Origin: Acinetobacter sp. ANC 4805
GTDB taxonomy: Bacteria > Pseudomonadota > Gammaproteobacteria > Pseudomonadales > Moraxellaceae
NCBI RefSeq assembly: GCF_022549495.1
Contig: NZ_JAKZGD010000009.1
Span: forward strand, 1-64,000
DNA: 64,000 bases
Direction: 5' to 3'
The notes under the pieces: generated by a model
What the model saw: the letters and a program-made list of their open reading frames with translations, nothing else
The model's database searches: none
What the model was told of the DNA's origin: nothing
Position numbers and translations under genes: made by a program
In this document: positions 39,088-47,530 of the stretch, piece after piece
How the letters are laid out: each line of letters starts with the position of its first letter
Position numbering within the stretch: position 1 is the stretch's first letter

Positions 39088-40323
39088 ATGATGAAAAATT
39101 CAATTGTTATTATTGGTACTGGGCATGCCGCAGCGCAGTTGGCAGTGAGTTTAAGACAACAGAAATTTCAGGGTGAGATTACCATGATTGGTAATGAACC
39201 ATATCTACCCTATCATCGTCCGCCTTTGTCAAAAGCATTTTTGTCGAATGAAAAAACGATTGATGAATTGATGATTAGAACACCCGAATTTTATCATAAG
39301 CATCAAATCAACATTATGTGTCATCGAAATGTGGTTCAGATTGATCGTGTACAGCAAACTGTAAAACTCGATGATGGTCAACAAATAACTTACGATCAGT
39401 TGGCGATTTGTACTGGCGCTAGGGTGAGAAAACTCAGTGTTGAAGGCCATCAACTAAGAGGCGTGTTCTATATTAAAACAATTGATGATGTCATTCATCT
39501 TAAAAAGCATATGTGCACTGCACAACGTGCAGTAGTAATTGGAGGTGGGTATATTGGCTTAGAGGCAGCAGCAGTATTGAAGCATCATGGTTTGGCTGTT
39601 ACCGTACTCGAAGCAGAAGAACGAATTTTAAAACGAGTCACAGCACCAGAGTTATCTGAGTTTTATACTCGCATTCATTATGAAGAAGGCGTTTGTATTC
39701 ATGTCCATAAAAGTGTTGAAAAACTTGTTGGTACAAATGGCGCAGTGAAACAGGTTGTTTGTCAGGATGGAACTATTTTTGATACAGATCTAGTCATTGT
39801 GGGGATTGGAGTACTGCCCAATATTGAGTTGGCACAACAAGCAGGCTTGGAAGTCGAACAAGGGATTTGTATTGATGCTTATGGTCAAACTAGTGATCAA
39901 CGTATTGTAGCTGCTGGCGATTGTGTCCAATACTTTAGTCAGCACTATCAACGCTCTGTAAGAGTAGAGTCAATTCCAAATGCCAATGATCAAGCTAAGA
40001 TCGCCGCCTCAACCTTATGTGGAGATACAAAAACATTTGATAGCCTACCTTGGTTTTGGTCAGATCAATATGATCTTAAGCTACAAATTGCGGGTTTGAA
40101 TAACGGCTATGATCAAGTGTATGTTCGAGGGAATCTAGCTTTAGGTCGTAGCCTAGCGATTTTTTACTATAAGCAAAACCGTATGATCGCCGCTGATTGC
40201 ATCAATCGACCGCAAGAATTTATGTTAAGTAAACGAGTTATATCTTCTGGAATCAATCTAGACCCTATAAAACTCACTGATGATACTATACAGATAAATA
40301 CTTTATTAGAAAGCTGTATCTAA
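39088..40323 (+). CDS. FAD-dependent ferredoxin reductase of the P450 system
   Basis: The 411-residue protein has an FAD-binding start (IVIIGTGHAAAQLAVSL), a second dinucleotide fold for NAD(P)H (RAVVIGGGYIGLEAAAVLK, about 145-163), and DLVIVGIGVLPN plus VAAGDCVQ of the putidaredoxin-reductase family. It passes electrons from NADH to the ferredoxin. Bases 39641-40255 recur almost identically at 51594-52208, but the last 22 codons differ between the copies. Confidence 0.93.
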   Translation: MMKNSIVIIGTGHAAAQLAVSLRQQKFQGEITMIGNEPYLPYHRPPLSKAFLSNEKTIDELMIRTPEFYHKHQINIMCHRNVVQIDRVQQTVKLDDGQQITYDQLAICTGARVRKLSVEGHQLRGVFYIKTIDDVIHLKKHMCTAQRAVVIGGGYIGLEAAAVLKHHGLAVTVLEAEERILKRVTAPELSEFYTRIHYEEGVCIHVHKSVEKLVGTNGAVKQVVCQDGTIFDTDLVIVGIGVLPNIELAQQAGLEVEQGICIDAYGQTSDQRIVAAGDCVQYFSQHYQRSVRVESIPNANDQAKIAASTLCGDTKTFDSLPWFWSDQYDLKLQIAGLNNGYDQVYVRGNLALGRSLAIFYYKQNRMIAADCINRPQEFMLSKRVISSGINLDPIKLTDDTIQINTLLESCI

Positions 40324-40344
40324 TCAATAATTAATAAAATTTTA

Positions 40345-41054
40345 GGGGCTGTAGTAGATTAGGTTAAATATCAGTCCAATTTAATAGTGTTTTCAACTGT
40401 TGCTTTGGGCTGCCATAATTAAATCGAAACTCACATTCTTTAATAAACAATGAAAAGGCATTTCGGTCAATACCATTGTATTTTCGAAGCACTCTTTTTG
40501 CCTGATTCCAAAAGTTTTCAATTCCATTGATATGATTTTGACCATCAGCAAAATTGCTTGAATGATTGATTCTATAGTGACTAAATCCTGCAACATCCAA
40601 AGCATTATAACTATGCCAATGATCTGTATAAACAACGCTATCAGGAGTGATTTTATTTGATATTACAGGCATTAGGGTGCTCGATTTAGATCAGGTACAA
40701 TGACCGTATAGACTTTACCATTGCGCTTGAGTAAACCAAAAACAATCACTTTACCAGCAGCACCTCTACCACGCTTTCCTTTACGCACTCCACCAAAATA
40801 GCTTTCATCCAATTCGATCTGTCCTTGAAACACTTCAATGGCATCTTGGTCAAGGTGAAACATAATGATTTGACGAATTTTCCTATAGAACAATGCTGCG
40901 GAATTAGGTTGAATTCCCAATAAATTAGCAGCAGTTCTAGCGGTAACTTCGGCAATGAAAAACTCTAATAACCTTATTTTAATTTTTCTATTTAATTTAC
41001 ATCTAGTTATCTTCATAAAAGTAGATTATCACAAGGCTAATCTACTACAGCCCC
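40345..41054 (-). mobile_element. IS1595-family (IS1016-like) insertion sequence, 710 bp
   Basis: Perfect 17-bp terminal inverted repeats: GGGGCTGTAGTAGATTA (40345-40361) and TAATCTACTACAGCCCC (41038-41054). Flanks are AAATTTTA on the left and AAATTTTT on the right, a near-perfect 8-bp target duplication. The transposase is read on the minus strand but is split by a frame change. It lies 21 bases after the ferredoxin reductase gene. Confidence 0.9.
40364..41016 (-). pseudogene. IS1595-family transposase, frameshifted
   Basis: Two overlapping frames make one ISXO2-like transposase. The first part (41016-40672) has the zinc/HTH-poor IS1016 start and QIELDESYFGGVRKGKRGRGA with the first catalytic acid; the second (40672-40364) has VVYTDHWHSYNAL and NHINGIENFWNQAKRVLRKYNG. 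At the join the first frame ends NRAP-stop, and the natural sense (STLMPVI) continues in the -1 frame, so one base is probably missing near 40678. The product is likely inactive unless frameshifting occurs. Confidence 0.85.
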
Positions 41055-41215
41055 AAATTTTTAAATTCTTTTAGTTTTAAAAATAGAAATAAATAGAATG
41101 TGTGTACTAGCTTAAACCTAAGCTGAAAGTTATCAATAAATGTTTCTTTTGTTATTCGATGTAATATTCTTTTCTTACATCCAATTTCATCATGGTATTT
41201 TTGACAATAGGCATA

Positions 41216-41254
41216 AAAAAAGACCTATAAGCTGCTGATTAGCTTATAAGTCTT
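41216..41254 (-). terminator. Terminator belonging to the tRNA-Val scar
   Basis: Read on the minus strand, a stem AAAGACTTATAAGCT / AGCTTATAGGTCTTT (one bulged or mismatched position) is followed by a run of T. It sits 10 bases beyond the CCA end of the tRNA fragment, as after a real tRNA gene. Confidence 0.75.
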
Positions 41255-41264
41255 TGATATATCT

Positions 41265-41309
41265 TGGTAGGTATAAGCAGACTCGAACTGCTGACCTCTA
41301 CGATGTCAA
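41265..41309 (-). other. 3' half of tRNA-Val(GAC): attachment-site scar
   Basis: On the minus strand these 45 bases read as anticodon loop TTGACAT, 3' anticodon strand CGTAG, variable loop, T-arm AGCAG-TTCGAGT-CTGCT, acceptor strand TATACCT, then ACCA. The homology stops exactly at the anticodon loop: upstream there is no CTACG partner strand or D-arm. This is the classic footprint left by tyrosine-integrase elements that use tRNA 3' ends. The terminator beyond CCA is retained, so the chromosome lies to the left and the former element to the right. Confidence 0.82.
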
Positions 41310-41939
41310 TGTATATTTTTTAATTAATAATCAATAATTTAAAACAAATTTGTGTCAAATTGGTTTTGTATTTTTTATGTAACCATAAGTTACGATAGAA
41401 TTTATTGAACCTAAAATCGTAGGCGCCCAAATATATATCGTACTACCTTCTGCTTTGCCTTTAAAGTACAGCCTCATCTACTTTCACACTCAATGTTGAT
41501 GCTGCAATTCAGCACCACTGGCTGTTGGTGCAGACAAGCCTCAAACAACTCATCCAATTTTTTTCATTAACTTGCACTTTGTCTTATATTCTTCGTTGCA
41601 GATAATCTACACATACTAAATTAGAGGTCCTATCATATATGGAGCAACATAGTTCAGACCAACGATGATCATTTGTTACCATTACTTCCAAAATCTTTCA
41701 AATTAGGAAAATTAGCCTAATATGTAGAATGAACATGCTAGCTTTCTTTTCCAGTATTGCATTGCGTAGAAGGTATGTAAATCAAGACTAGATGTCGTAC
41801 AGCTAGCATAGAATGGACATTCAACGCTAGTTAATTCATTATACGAGAGAAGAATAAATATGTGTTCAACACTTTGATATTCTAGTTTCCGCGATAGGTT
41901 GAATAACCAAATGTGAGTGATTCGCAAGTCCTAGGGTGT
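41310..41939. other. Non-coding stretch with no recognised gene
   Basis: About 630 bases beside the tRNA scar hold only short shadow frames and no start with a ribosome site. No repeat or RNA could be supported. It may be decayed element DNA. Confidence 0.5.
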
Positions 41940-42381
41940 TTACTTGATCAAATCCCGATCAATAAGCAGATTGATTCAGTCTATACAAATGGAGCTTATG
42001 ACACAACACAATACCGTCAGGTCATTACAGATCGATAAGCGAATGCGGTGATTCCGCAAAGAAAAAATACAAAGCCCTGGAAAAATACAAAGACTAGTTC
42101 GCGAGAGCGAAATGAATTACTTCGAACAGTTAAACAATTAGGTAGAACACTATGAAAAAAATAGCCAGGCTATCATCTGCGAAGTTTGGTCGAAACCAAA
42201 ATGCATTGCATCAAATTATTGGGCGATAAGTTATCAGCTAGGCATTTTTCAATTCAGGTACATGTAAGAATTGCAATTCTGAATAAATTTACGGTATTAG
42301 GCCGGCCACATACCCGAGTTGTGACTTAAATTTGAGTGAGTTGGGGATGCTTCATATTATAAATCTTTGTGTAAAAAAGCC
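41940..42381 (+). pseudogene. IS5-family transposase, 3' half with right end
   Basis: Translation with a few stops gives QIDSVYTNGAYDTTQYRQVI, then NAVIPQRKNTKPWK, RERNELLRTVKQLGRTL, LVETKMHCIKLLGDKLSARHF and LGRPHTRVVT. This is the C-terminal half of an IS5-family transposase, with internal stops. The right terminus CTTTGTGTAAAAAAGCC (42365-42381) is a degraded form (13 of 17) of the expected CTTTGTGCAACAATGCC. The N-terminal half is absent here; one is present at 51.1 kb in the same orientation. Confidence 0.85.
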
Positions 42382-42452
42382 TTGCTAAACAAACACTACT
42401 AGGTACTCCTGATAAAATATTGAACCTACTGGTTTTTTATTTTTTAATAGAG

Positions 42453-42479
42453 TGTAAGTATCTGATCATATAAAGGGTC
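42453..42479 (+). promoter_or_regulatory. Putative ECF promoter of the 42532 lipoprotein gene
   Basis: TGTAAGT, 17 bases, GTC. The same arrangement recurs before bufA, the thioredoxin gene and the peroxiredoxin gene. It ends 52 bases before the ATG. Confidence 0.5.
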
Positions 42480-42531
42480 ATATTTGATGAGGTAAGCATA
42501 ATGCTACTACCCAAGAATAGAGACGACACTA

Positions 42532-42906
42532 ATGACTACAATTTTGAAATGTTTAGTTGCCATAGGAATGGCTTCAATACTTCCTGCTTGCACAAGCATA
42601 CAAAAGCCATCGAATCAAACACAATTAAATAAGCAAATCACGACTATAATCGCACTAAACCAAGAGTCTAAGATTAAGAATAATCAATCACGCGAAACAT
42701 TCATTCAACGTAAACAAATTGCCTTGCAACAAGGCATTGATCTATTAAATCAAATACAAGAGGAACGTATCTCACAACAAAAAACGTGCAAACAAGATTT
42801 ATTTTCTGAACATCAAACCTGCTCTCCTGAACAGATTGAAGATACCCAACTTAGAATGTTAACAGTTCTTGTTGAAGCACTTATCAAAAATATAACCCCA
42901 GATTAA
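42532..42906 (+). CDS. Small predicted lipoprotein, unknown function
   Basis: The 124-residue product has a lipoprotein signal (hydrophobic 6-17, lipobox LPACTS) and a helical mature part with two cysteines (KTCKQDLF and HQTCSPEQ), which could pair or bind metal. I do not recognise a family. It is the first gene inside the IS-bounded island, 91 bases before bufA, and has a promoter-like motif shared with the bufferin operon, so a role in metal or envelope stress is inferred. Confidence 0.65.
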   Translation: MTTILKCLVAIGMASILPACTSIQKPSNQTQLNKQITTIIALNQESKIKNNQSRETFIQRKQIALQQGIDLLNQIQEERISQQKTCKQDLFSEHQTCSPEQIEDTQLRMLTVLVEALIKNITPD

Positions 42907-42924
42907 ATTTAATTTCAACCAATA

Positions 42925-42950
42925 TGTAAGGATTTTCAAAACTCTTGGTC
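42925..42950 (+). promoter_or_regulatory. Putative ECF promoter of the bufferin operon
   Basis: TGTAAGG, 16 bases, GTC(TTT). It lies 48 bases before the bufA ATG. The operon encodes its own ECF sigma factor, so autoregulation is expected. Confidence 0.55.
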
Positions 42951-42997
42951 TTTATCTATATCAGAGTAATTTCACTCTGAATATGGAGATATAAACA

Positions 42998-43258
42998 ATG
43001 AAAAAACCAATCTTACATTCTTCGCTTATAGCTTTAGCAGTACTTGGAATTACAGCGAGTTCAGCGGCATCTGCTGCCAAACCAGGTATGGAGAAATGTG
43101 CGGGAATCGTGAAAGCTGGAAAAAATGATTGTGGTACAAGCAAGCATTCTTGTGCAGGTCAAGCCACAAAATCAAGTGATGCTGAAGAATGGGTATATGT
43201 ACCAACTGGAACCTGCGATAAAATTGTCGGCGGTAAAGTCGTTGCTGCTAAGAAGTAA
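42998..43258 (+). CDS. bufA: Bufferin precursor peptide (DUF2282)
   Basis: The 86-residue precursor has a Sec signal ([20 protein letters not shown], cleavage near SAASA) and a short core with four cysteines at about 34, 45, 52 and 73 in the settings [19 protein letters not shown] and [10 protein letters not shown]. This is the DUF2282/BufA1 pattern. In Caulobacter these peptides are ribosomally made, their cysteines are modified by the DUF692 enzyme to thiooxazoles, and they bind copper in the periplasm. Ribosome site: GGAG at 42985-42988, upstream of the ATG. The modifying enzyme follows after a hairpin. Confidence 0.93.
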   Translation: MKKPILHSSLIALAVLGITASSAASAAKPGMEKCAGIVKAGKNDCGTSKHSCAGQATKSSDAEEWVYVPTGTCDKIVGGKVVAAKK

Positions 43259-43264
43259 ACATTT

Positions 43265-43287
43265 ACCTCCAGCTTTTAGCTGGAGGT
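43265..43287 (+). terminator. Intercistronic hairpin between bufA and bufB
   Basis: ACCTCCAGC (43265-43273) and GCTGGAGGT (43279-43287) form a perfect 9-bp stem with a 5-base loop, followed by CTCTTTACT. It is probably a leaky terminator or 3'-end stabiliser that yields more precursor than enzyme. Confidence 0.7.
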
Positions 43288-43306
43288 CTCTTTACTGGAG
43301 TTTACA

Positions 43307-44152
43307 ATGACTAACCAAGCTATAATCTGTGATCATCGTATAGGTATAGGTTTACGTTCACCGCATATTCAAGATTTACTGTGTACTCAACCTAATATTG
43401 GATGGGTAGAGGTGCACAGCGAAAACTGGATGTGCGATCAAGGACCTATTGCCGAACGTCTACAAGAGATTTGTGAGAAATATCCTCTCAGCCTACATGG
43501 TGTTGGGTTATCACTGGGTTCTGCTGATGGATTAAATCATCATCATTTGAGTAAACTTACCAAGTTGATCGAACGAACACAGCCTATTCTTATTTCAGAA
43601 CACTTAAGTTGGGGGAGCATTTCAGGTAAACACAGTAATGATCTTCTTCCCTTACCATTTAACCAACAAGCAATAGAATTATTGGTCAAACATATTGATC
43701 AAGTTCAACAAGTCATTGGTAGAACCATTTTAATTGAAAACATCAGTAGTTATTGTTCTTTTAACGAGTCTACGATGCCTGAATGGGAATTTATCCAAAA
43801 TATAGTTGAAAAAGCTAACTGCGGTTTATTACTCGATATCAATAATGTCTATGTAAATGCTCAAAATCATGGGTTTTCAGCACAAGAATATTTAAGCAAT
43901 ATTCCTTGGGCAAAAGTAGCAGAGATTCATCTTGCTGGTTTTGAAGAAGAAGGAACCATTCTAGTTGATACGCATGGCCGTCCTATACAAGAGCCCGTAT
44001 GGGATCTATATATTGAATCATTAAGAAATTTACCCTCTTCGGCTCGAACATTGATTGAATGGGATAGCAATCTCCCCCCCTTTGAACATTTACTTATTGA
44101 AGCTCAGAAGGCGAATTTTTATCTTCAGGGGATCAATTATGTTGTCGCTTGA
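43307..44152 (+). CDS. bufB: DUF692 multinuclear non-haem iron oxidative enzyme (MNIO), bufferin maturase
   Basis: The 281-residue TIM-barrel enzyme shows the MNIO metal-ligand motifs in order: GVGLRS-like opening (IGIGLRSPH), SLHGVGLSLGSAD, SEHLSWG, LIENISSYC, LLLDINNVYVNAQNHGF, EIHLAGF, DTHGRPIQEPVWDLY and LIEWDSNLPPFEHLLIE. It should oxidise precursor cysteines using mixed-valent iron and O2 in the cytoplasm before export. GGAG precedes the ATG. Its end overlaps the start of the DUF2063 partner by 14 bases. Confidence 0.95.
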   Translation: MTNQAIICDHRIGIGLRSPHIQDLLCTQPNIGWVEVHSENWMCDQGPIAERLQEICEKYPLSLHGVGLSLGSADGLNHHHLSKLTKLIERTQPILISEHLSWGSISGKHSNDLLPLPFNQQAIELLVKHIDQVQQVIGRTILIENISSYCSFNESTMPEWEFIQNIVEKANCGLLLDINNVYVNAQNHGFSAQEYLSNIPWAKVAEIHLAGFEEEGTILVDTHGRPIQEPVWDLYIESLRNLPSSARTLIEWDSNLPPFEHLLIEAQKANFYLQGINYVVA

Positions 44153-44903
44153 ACAACTTCAAATTCAGTTTTTTTCAATCTTGAATGGCAGCACAGCTCC
44201 TATTTTGGGAACTAAAAATATATCCTTAGCAGATTGTGAAGCTATTTATCGTCGAAACTATCAAGAGAACCATAGTCAAGCCTTGTGCTTAACATACAAA
44301 TCTATTGTTAAATTAGTAGGGCACGATTATTTTCGAAATCTAGCGATTCGCTATCTTTCAATTTATCCTAGTTATAGCGGGGACTTGAATGATTATGGTG
44401 AAAACTTCTCTGACTTTTTAGTCCAACATTTACCACTATTACCTAATGGTAATAGTATGCCTTACCTTAAAGATATTGCTCAACTAGACTGGGCTTGTTG
44501 GCAAATAATGCTCGCTCCCCGTACTCCCGCACTAAATCTAAATGTTTTACTTAACTGGTCAGTCGAACAGCAACATAAATCACGACTTAGACTTGATTCA
44601 TCTATTAAAATTATACGTTCAGATTATCCAATTCACAGTATTTGGAATTTACTCCAAACAGACATCGGTACAGTAGATATAAATTCTGGAAGTGAAACTA
44701 TTTTAGTAGGCCGTCCCGATAATGAAATCTTGTTTTATAAATTAAAACCACCAACAGCTTTTTTACTCGAATATTGGCAACAGCACACACTCGAAGAAAG
44801 TTTAACAGCAGTCATGACTTCCTTTACCGATATAAATATTGCTGACCTTTTTGCTAACTTAAATACGCTCACAATAAATGGCGAACTATGGATCCAATCA
44901 TGA
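44139..44903 (+). CDS. bufC: DUF2063 (MbnC-like) partner of the MNIO enzyme
   Basis: ATG 44139 (MLSLEQLQIQF) follows AGGGG; an upstream ATG at 44055 would lie within bufB. The 254-residue product has the DUF2063 N-terminal domain (Y-R-x-N-Y-x-x-N at IYRRNYQENHSQAL, PSYSGDLNDYGENFSDFL, LPYLKDIAQLDWACW) and a mixed C-terminal domain. Partners of this kind bind the precursor leader and hold it in the MNIO active site. Overlaps on both sides show tight coupling in the operon. Confidence 0.92.
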   Translation: MLSLEQLQIQFFSILNGSTAPILGTKNISLADCEAIYRRNYQENHSQALCLTYKSIVKLVGHDYFRNLAIRYLSIYPSYSGDLNDYGENFSDFLVQHLPLLPNGNSMPYLKDIAQLDWACWQIMLAPRTPALNLNVLLNWSVEQQHKSRLRLDSSIKIIRSDYPIHSIWNLLQTDIGTVDINSGSETILVGRPDNEILFYKLKPPTAFLLEYWQQHTLEESLTAVMTSFTDINIADLFANLNTLTINGELWIQS

Positions 44904-45349
44904 TGACTACTTGGACACGCTGGAATACACAAATACACGATTTTTTATTCAGTACACAAAGTGTATTTTTACTTGCCTTTCGACTTTGGGTAGCTTGGGT
45001 ATTTTTCAAATCAGGGCTCATTAAACTTCAAAGCTGGGATGTAACCGTAGAGTTGTTTTCCTACGAATATGCAGTTCCTCTTCTCCCATCATTAATTGCA
45101 GCCCTAATGGCTACATCTATTGAATTATTATTACCACCTTTACTAGCTCTAGGATTAATGAGCCGAACTGTCGCATTCATACTTTTCCTGTTTAATATAA
45201 TAGCAGCTATTTCATACCCTGATATGTCTGCTGCGGGTTTGAAAGATCATCAGCTTTGGGGATTAGTACTACTTTGGGTTTTTTTACAAGGTGCAGGCTT
45301 ATTTTCGTTGGATAAATTAATTGTACATTCTTCAAGGTTGCGTAAATGA
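44888..45349 (+). CDS. bufD: DoxX-family membrane protein of the bufferin operon
   Basis: The 153-residue protein has four membrane helices and the DoxX start LAFRLWVAWVFFKSGLIKLQSWD, followed by a PLLPSLIAALMATSIELLLPPLLALGL block (key part TSIELLLP). DoxX proteins are common fourth members of bufferin operons; their job is not settled (redox or metal-related). The start overlaps bufC by 16 bases, and the stop overlaps the sigma factor by four. Confidence 0.88.
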   Translation: MDPIMMTTWTRWNTQIHDFLFSTQSVFLLAFRLWVAWVFFKSGLIKLQSWDVTVELFSYEYAVPLLPSLIAALMATSIELLLPPLLALGLMSRTVAFILFLFNIIAAISYPDMSAAGLKDHQLWGLVLLWVFLQGAGLFSLDKLIVHSSRLRK

Positions 45350-45849
45350 GTGCACCAGTGCGAGAGTTTGAGCTATCTGTACATGCTTACTCAAATGAAC
45401 TATATCGATATGCTTATTGGCTTACAAAACATCCAAGTGATGCAGAAGATCTAGTACAAGACTGTTTCCAGCGAGCATGGCGTAGTTGGCACACTTTAAA
45501 AAATGAAAAAGCAGTTAAACAATGGTTATTTGCCATTCTACGACATGAATTCTTACGACGTTTTGAAAAGGAAAGACCTGAATTTAGTTCACTAGATGAA
45601 CATCTAGAGTTACCAGCTATTGGTGTAGCTGAAGATGATATTTTAGCATTACGCCAAGCAATTCAACAGGCTCCCGTTAGTCTGCGTGATCCGTTTCTAT
45701 TACAAGTCTTAGGTGGTTTTAGTTGTGAAGAAATTGCTCAAATCGAAAATACCACACCTGGTGCTGTGATGACTCGGCTTACACGTGCGAGACAATGGTT
45801 TCGTAACTTTTTAAATCCAGTATCTATTGGTAAGGAATCACAAAGATGA
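45346..45849 (+). CDS. ECF sigma factor of the bufferin operon
   Basis: The 167-residue sigma factor has region 2 (about 10-75; NELYRYAYWLTKHPSDAEDLVQDCFQRAWRSW in pieces: AEDLVQDCFQRAW) and region 4 (about 105-160; FSCEEIAQIENTTPGAVMTRLTRAR). It is coupled by 4-base overlaps to DoxX upstream and to the anti-sigma factor downstream. Caulobacter bufferin operons are likewise under an ECF sigma factor (SigF). It probably recognises the TGTAA...GTC motif found before bufA. Confidence 0.92.
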   Translation: MSAPVREFELSVHAYSNELYRYAYWLTKHPSDAEDLVQDCFQRAWRSWHTLKNEKAVKQWLFAILRHEFLRRFEKERPEFSSLDEHLELPAIGVAEDDILALRQAIQQAPVSLRDPFLLQVLGGFSCEEIAQIENTTPGAVMTRLTRARQWFRNFLNPVSIGKESQR

Positions 45850-46535
45850 ATTGTATAACAGCCCATAGACTTCTTCTAGAAAATCCAGCCAATGATGATC
45901 CAACTTTACTTAAACATTTACAGGAATGTTGTAACTGTCAAAATTTTGCAAACCAATTAAGAAAACAAGAACTGCTTTTAAAAGATGCTCTTGAAATAGA
46001 TACTCCACCTAAGTTAGCCGAACGTATACTATTAAACACGATTCTGCGTAAGCCACGATGGCAACCTTATGCATTCGCTGCATCAATCATATTTATGGTA
46101 TTTTTAGGTGTCGGTAATAATTATTTGCAACAACAAAGAACAACCACATGGAGTGAGGTTATATTATCTCATGTCCTTAATGAGCGAGCCTCATTAAAGA
46201 ATGACGATCAGATTTCTCCAGATCAACTTTCAGCAGCATTAGTACACTTTAATTTAAATGCTAAAAGTAATATAGGGCGAATACGCTTTCTTGAGCCTTG
46301 CGAAATGCCTGGGGGTAAAGGTTTACATGTCGTTATTGATACGGTAGAACTAGGGCAAGTTACTCTTATCCTACCACCTAAGGGGGCGCATATTGATACT
46401 GGCTATACTCAACGCGAAGGTTTCATAGCAAAATTAGTGCATGTTGATAAAGTAACTATCGGGGTTGTCACTGAGCACCCTGATAAGCTAGAGCAATTAG
46501 ATCAATGGTTGAATAGAAATTTATATATGGTTTAA
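45846..46535 (+). CDS. DUF3379-type membrane anti-sigma factor
   Basis: The 229-residue protein has an N-terminal zinc-finger-like segment HLQECCNCQNF (residues 25-35), a linker, one membrane helix (about 76-92; PYAFAASIIFMVFLGVG) and a periplasmic domain of about 135 residues. Layout fits DUF3379 anti-sigma factors. It should hold the preceding sigma factor until metal or oxidative damage is sensed, either at the Cys cluster or in the periplasm. Confidence 0.85.
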   Translation: MNCITAHRLLLENPANDDPTLLKHLQECCNCQNFANQLRKQELLLKDALEIDTPPKLAERILLNTILRKPRWQPYAFAASIIFMVFLGVGNNYLQQQRTTTWSEVILSHVLNERASLKNDDQISPDQLSAALVHFNLNAKSNIGRIRFLEPCEMPGGKGLHVVIDTVELGQVTLILPPKGAHIDTGYTQREGFIAKLVHVDKVTIGVVTEHPDKLEQLDQWLNRNLYMV

Positions 46536-46607
46536 TCTTTAAACATACTAAGCGAATTAAGAAATCTATTTAAATGTTAAATGCTGAACAATTAAGAAAT
46601 TAAATAC

Positions 46608-47447
46608 ATGGATTATTTTGAAAAAGTTCTCTCAAACATAAGAGTCAAAGCAAGTATTTACTATGCTGGCGATATATGTGGAACACTCGACTTCAGAAAA
46701 GATGATAAAGAAAGTCATATTCATCTGATCAAGGAAGGAGTAGTTAAAATTAGTGAGGTTGATGGTAAAAATGTATTAATCGATAAACCTAGTATTATTT
46801 TCCTACCACGACCTTACAATCATAAGTTAATTGTAAAGGACAATACTAATGCAACTGTGATTTGTGGAACACTTAAACTAGGCGTAAATATTCAAAATCC
46901 GATTACTACGTCTTTACCAGACCTACTGATTGTTGAACTAAGTAAGATAGATGGTATAGAAAACTTTATTGACCTTATACTAAGAGAATCTATTTTAAAA
47001 AAGAATGGTACAAGCGCAATTCAGAACCGTTTATGTGAAATCCTAATCATAAAGTTATTAGGGTATTGTTCTGAACATAAGTTATCATCAGGCGGTACGT
47101 TGGCAGGTTTTAGCGAAGTAAGAATTGCAAGAGCTTTGCATGCTATTCATTCTAACCCTGAAAAATTATGGACTGTTGAGAGCTTGGCTTATGAAGCCAA
47201 CTTATCACGTGCGCGCTTTGCTAATCTATTTCACCATGTTCTAGGTACTACCCCACTTGATTATTTAACATCATGGAGAATGCTTTTAGTACAAGAACTT
47301 CTTTGTCAAGGCTTATCACTTGAACAAATTTCTTCAAAAGTTGGATATTCAAATGCAAGTGCATTGTCTCGGGCCTTTTCTAAACAGCTTGGCACATCTC
47401 CAATTCAGTGGCTAAAATCGACAACACAAGATATGCAATACGATTAG
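46608..47447 (+). CDS. AraC-family regulator with cupin-type N-domain
   Basis: The 279-residue regulator has an N-terminal cupin_6-like domain (about 10-170; CGTLDFRKDDKESHIHLIKEGVVKI is the cupin strand set, key part HIHLIKEGVVKI) and a C-terminal double helix-turn-helix (about 180-275; VESLAYEANLSRARFANLFHHVLG and ISSKVGYSNASALSRAFSKQ). It precedes the AhpD-like gene by 83 bases on the same strand and probably controls it, a common pairing. The effector is unknown. Confidence 0.86.
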   Translation: MDYFEKVLSNIRVKASIYYAGDICGTLDFRKDDKESHIHLIKEGVVKISEVDGKNVLIDKPSIIFLPRPYNHKLIVKDNTNATVICGTLKLGVNIQNPITTSLPDLLIVELSKIDGIENFIDLILRESILKKNGTSAIQNRLCEILIIKLLGYCSEHKLSSGGTLAGFSEVRIARALHAIHSNPEKLWTVESLAYEANLSRARFANLFHHVLGTTPLDYLTSWRMLLVQELLCQGLSLEQISSKVGYSNASALSRAFSKQLGTSPIQWLKSTTQDMQYD

Positions 47448-47530
47448 TATTGAATTAGATACTAGATGTATACTTTTTGAGGTTAAGTCGGACTAAAATT
47501 TCTTTACCATTTTTAAATAGAGAAATTATA

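Noticed and set aside
41265..41309. Intact tRNA gene
   Set aside because: Only the part from the anticodon loop to CCA is present; no D-arm or 5' acceptor strand exists on either side.
42998..44903. Methanobactin operon (DUF692/MbnB and MbnC-like pair)
   Set aside because: The precursor is an exported DUF2282 protein with four spaced cysteines and a Sec signal, not a short MbnA peptide, and DoxX plus ECF genes follow. Bufferin is the better fit.
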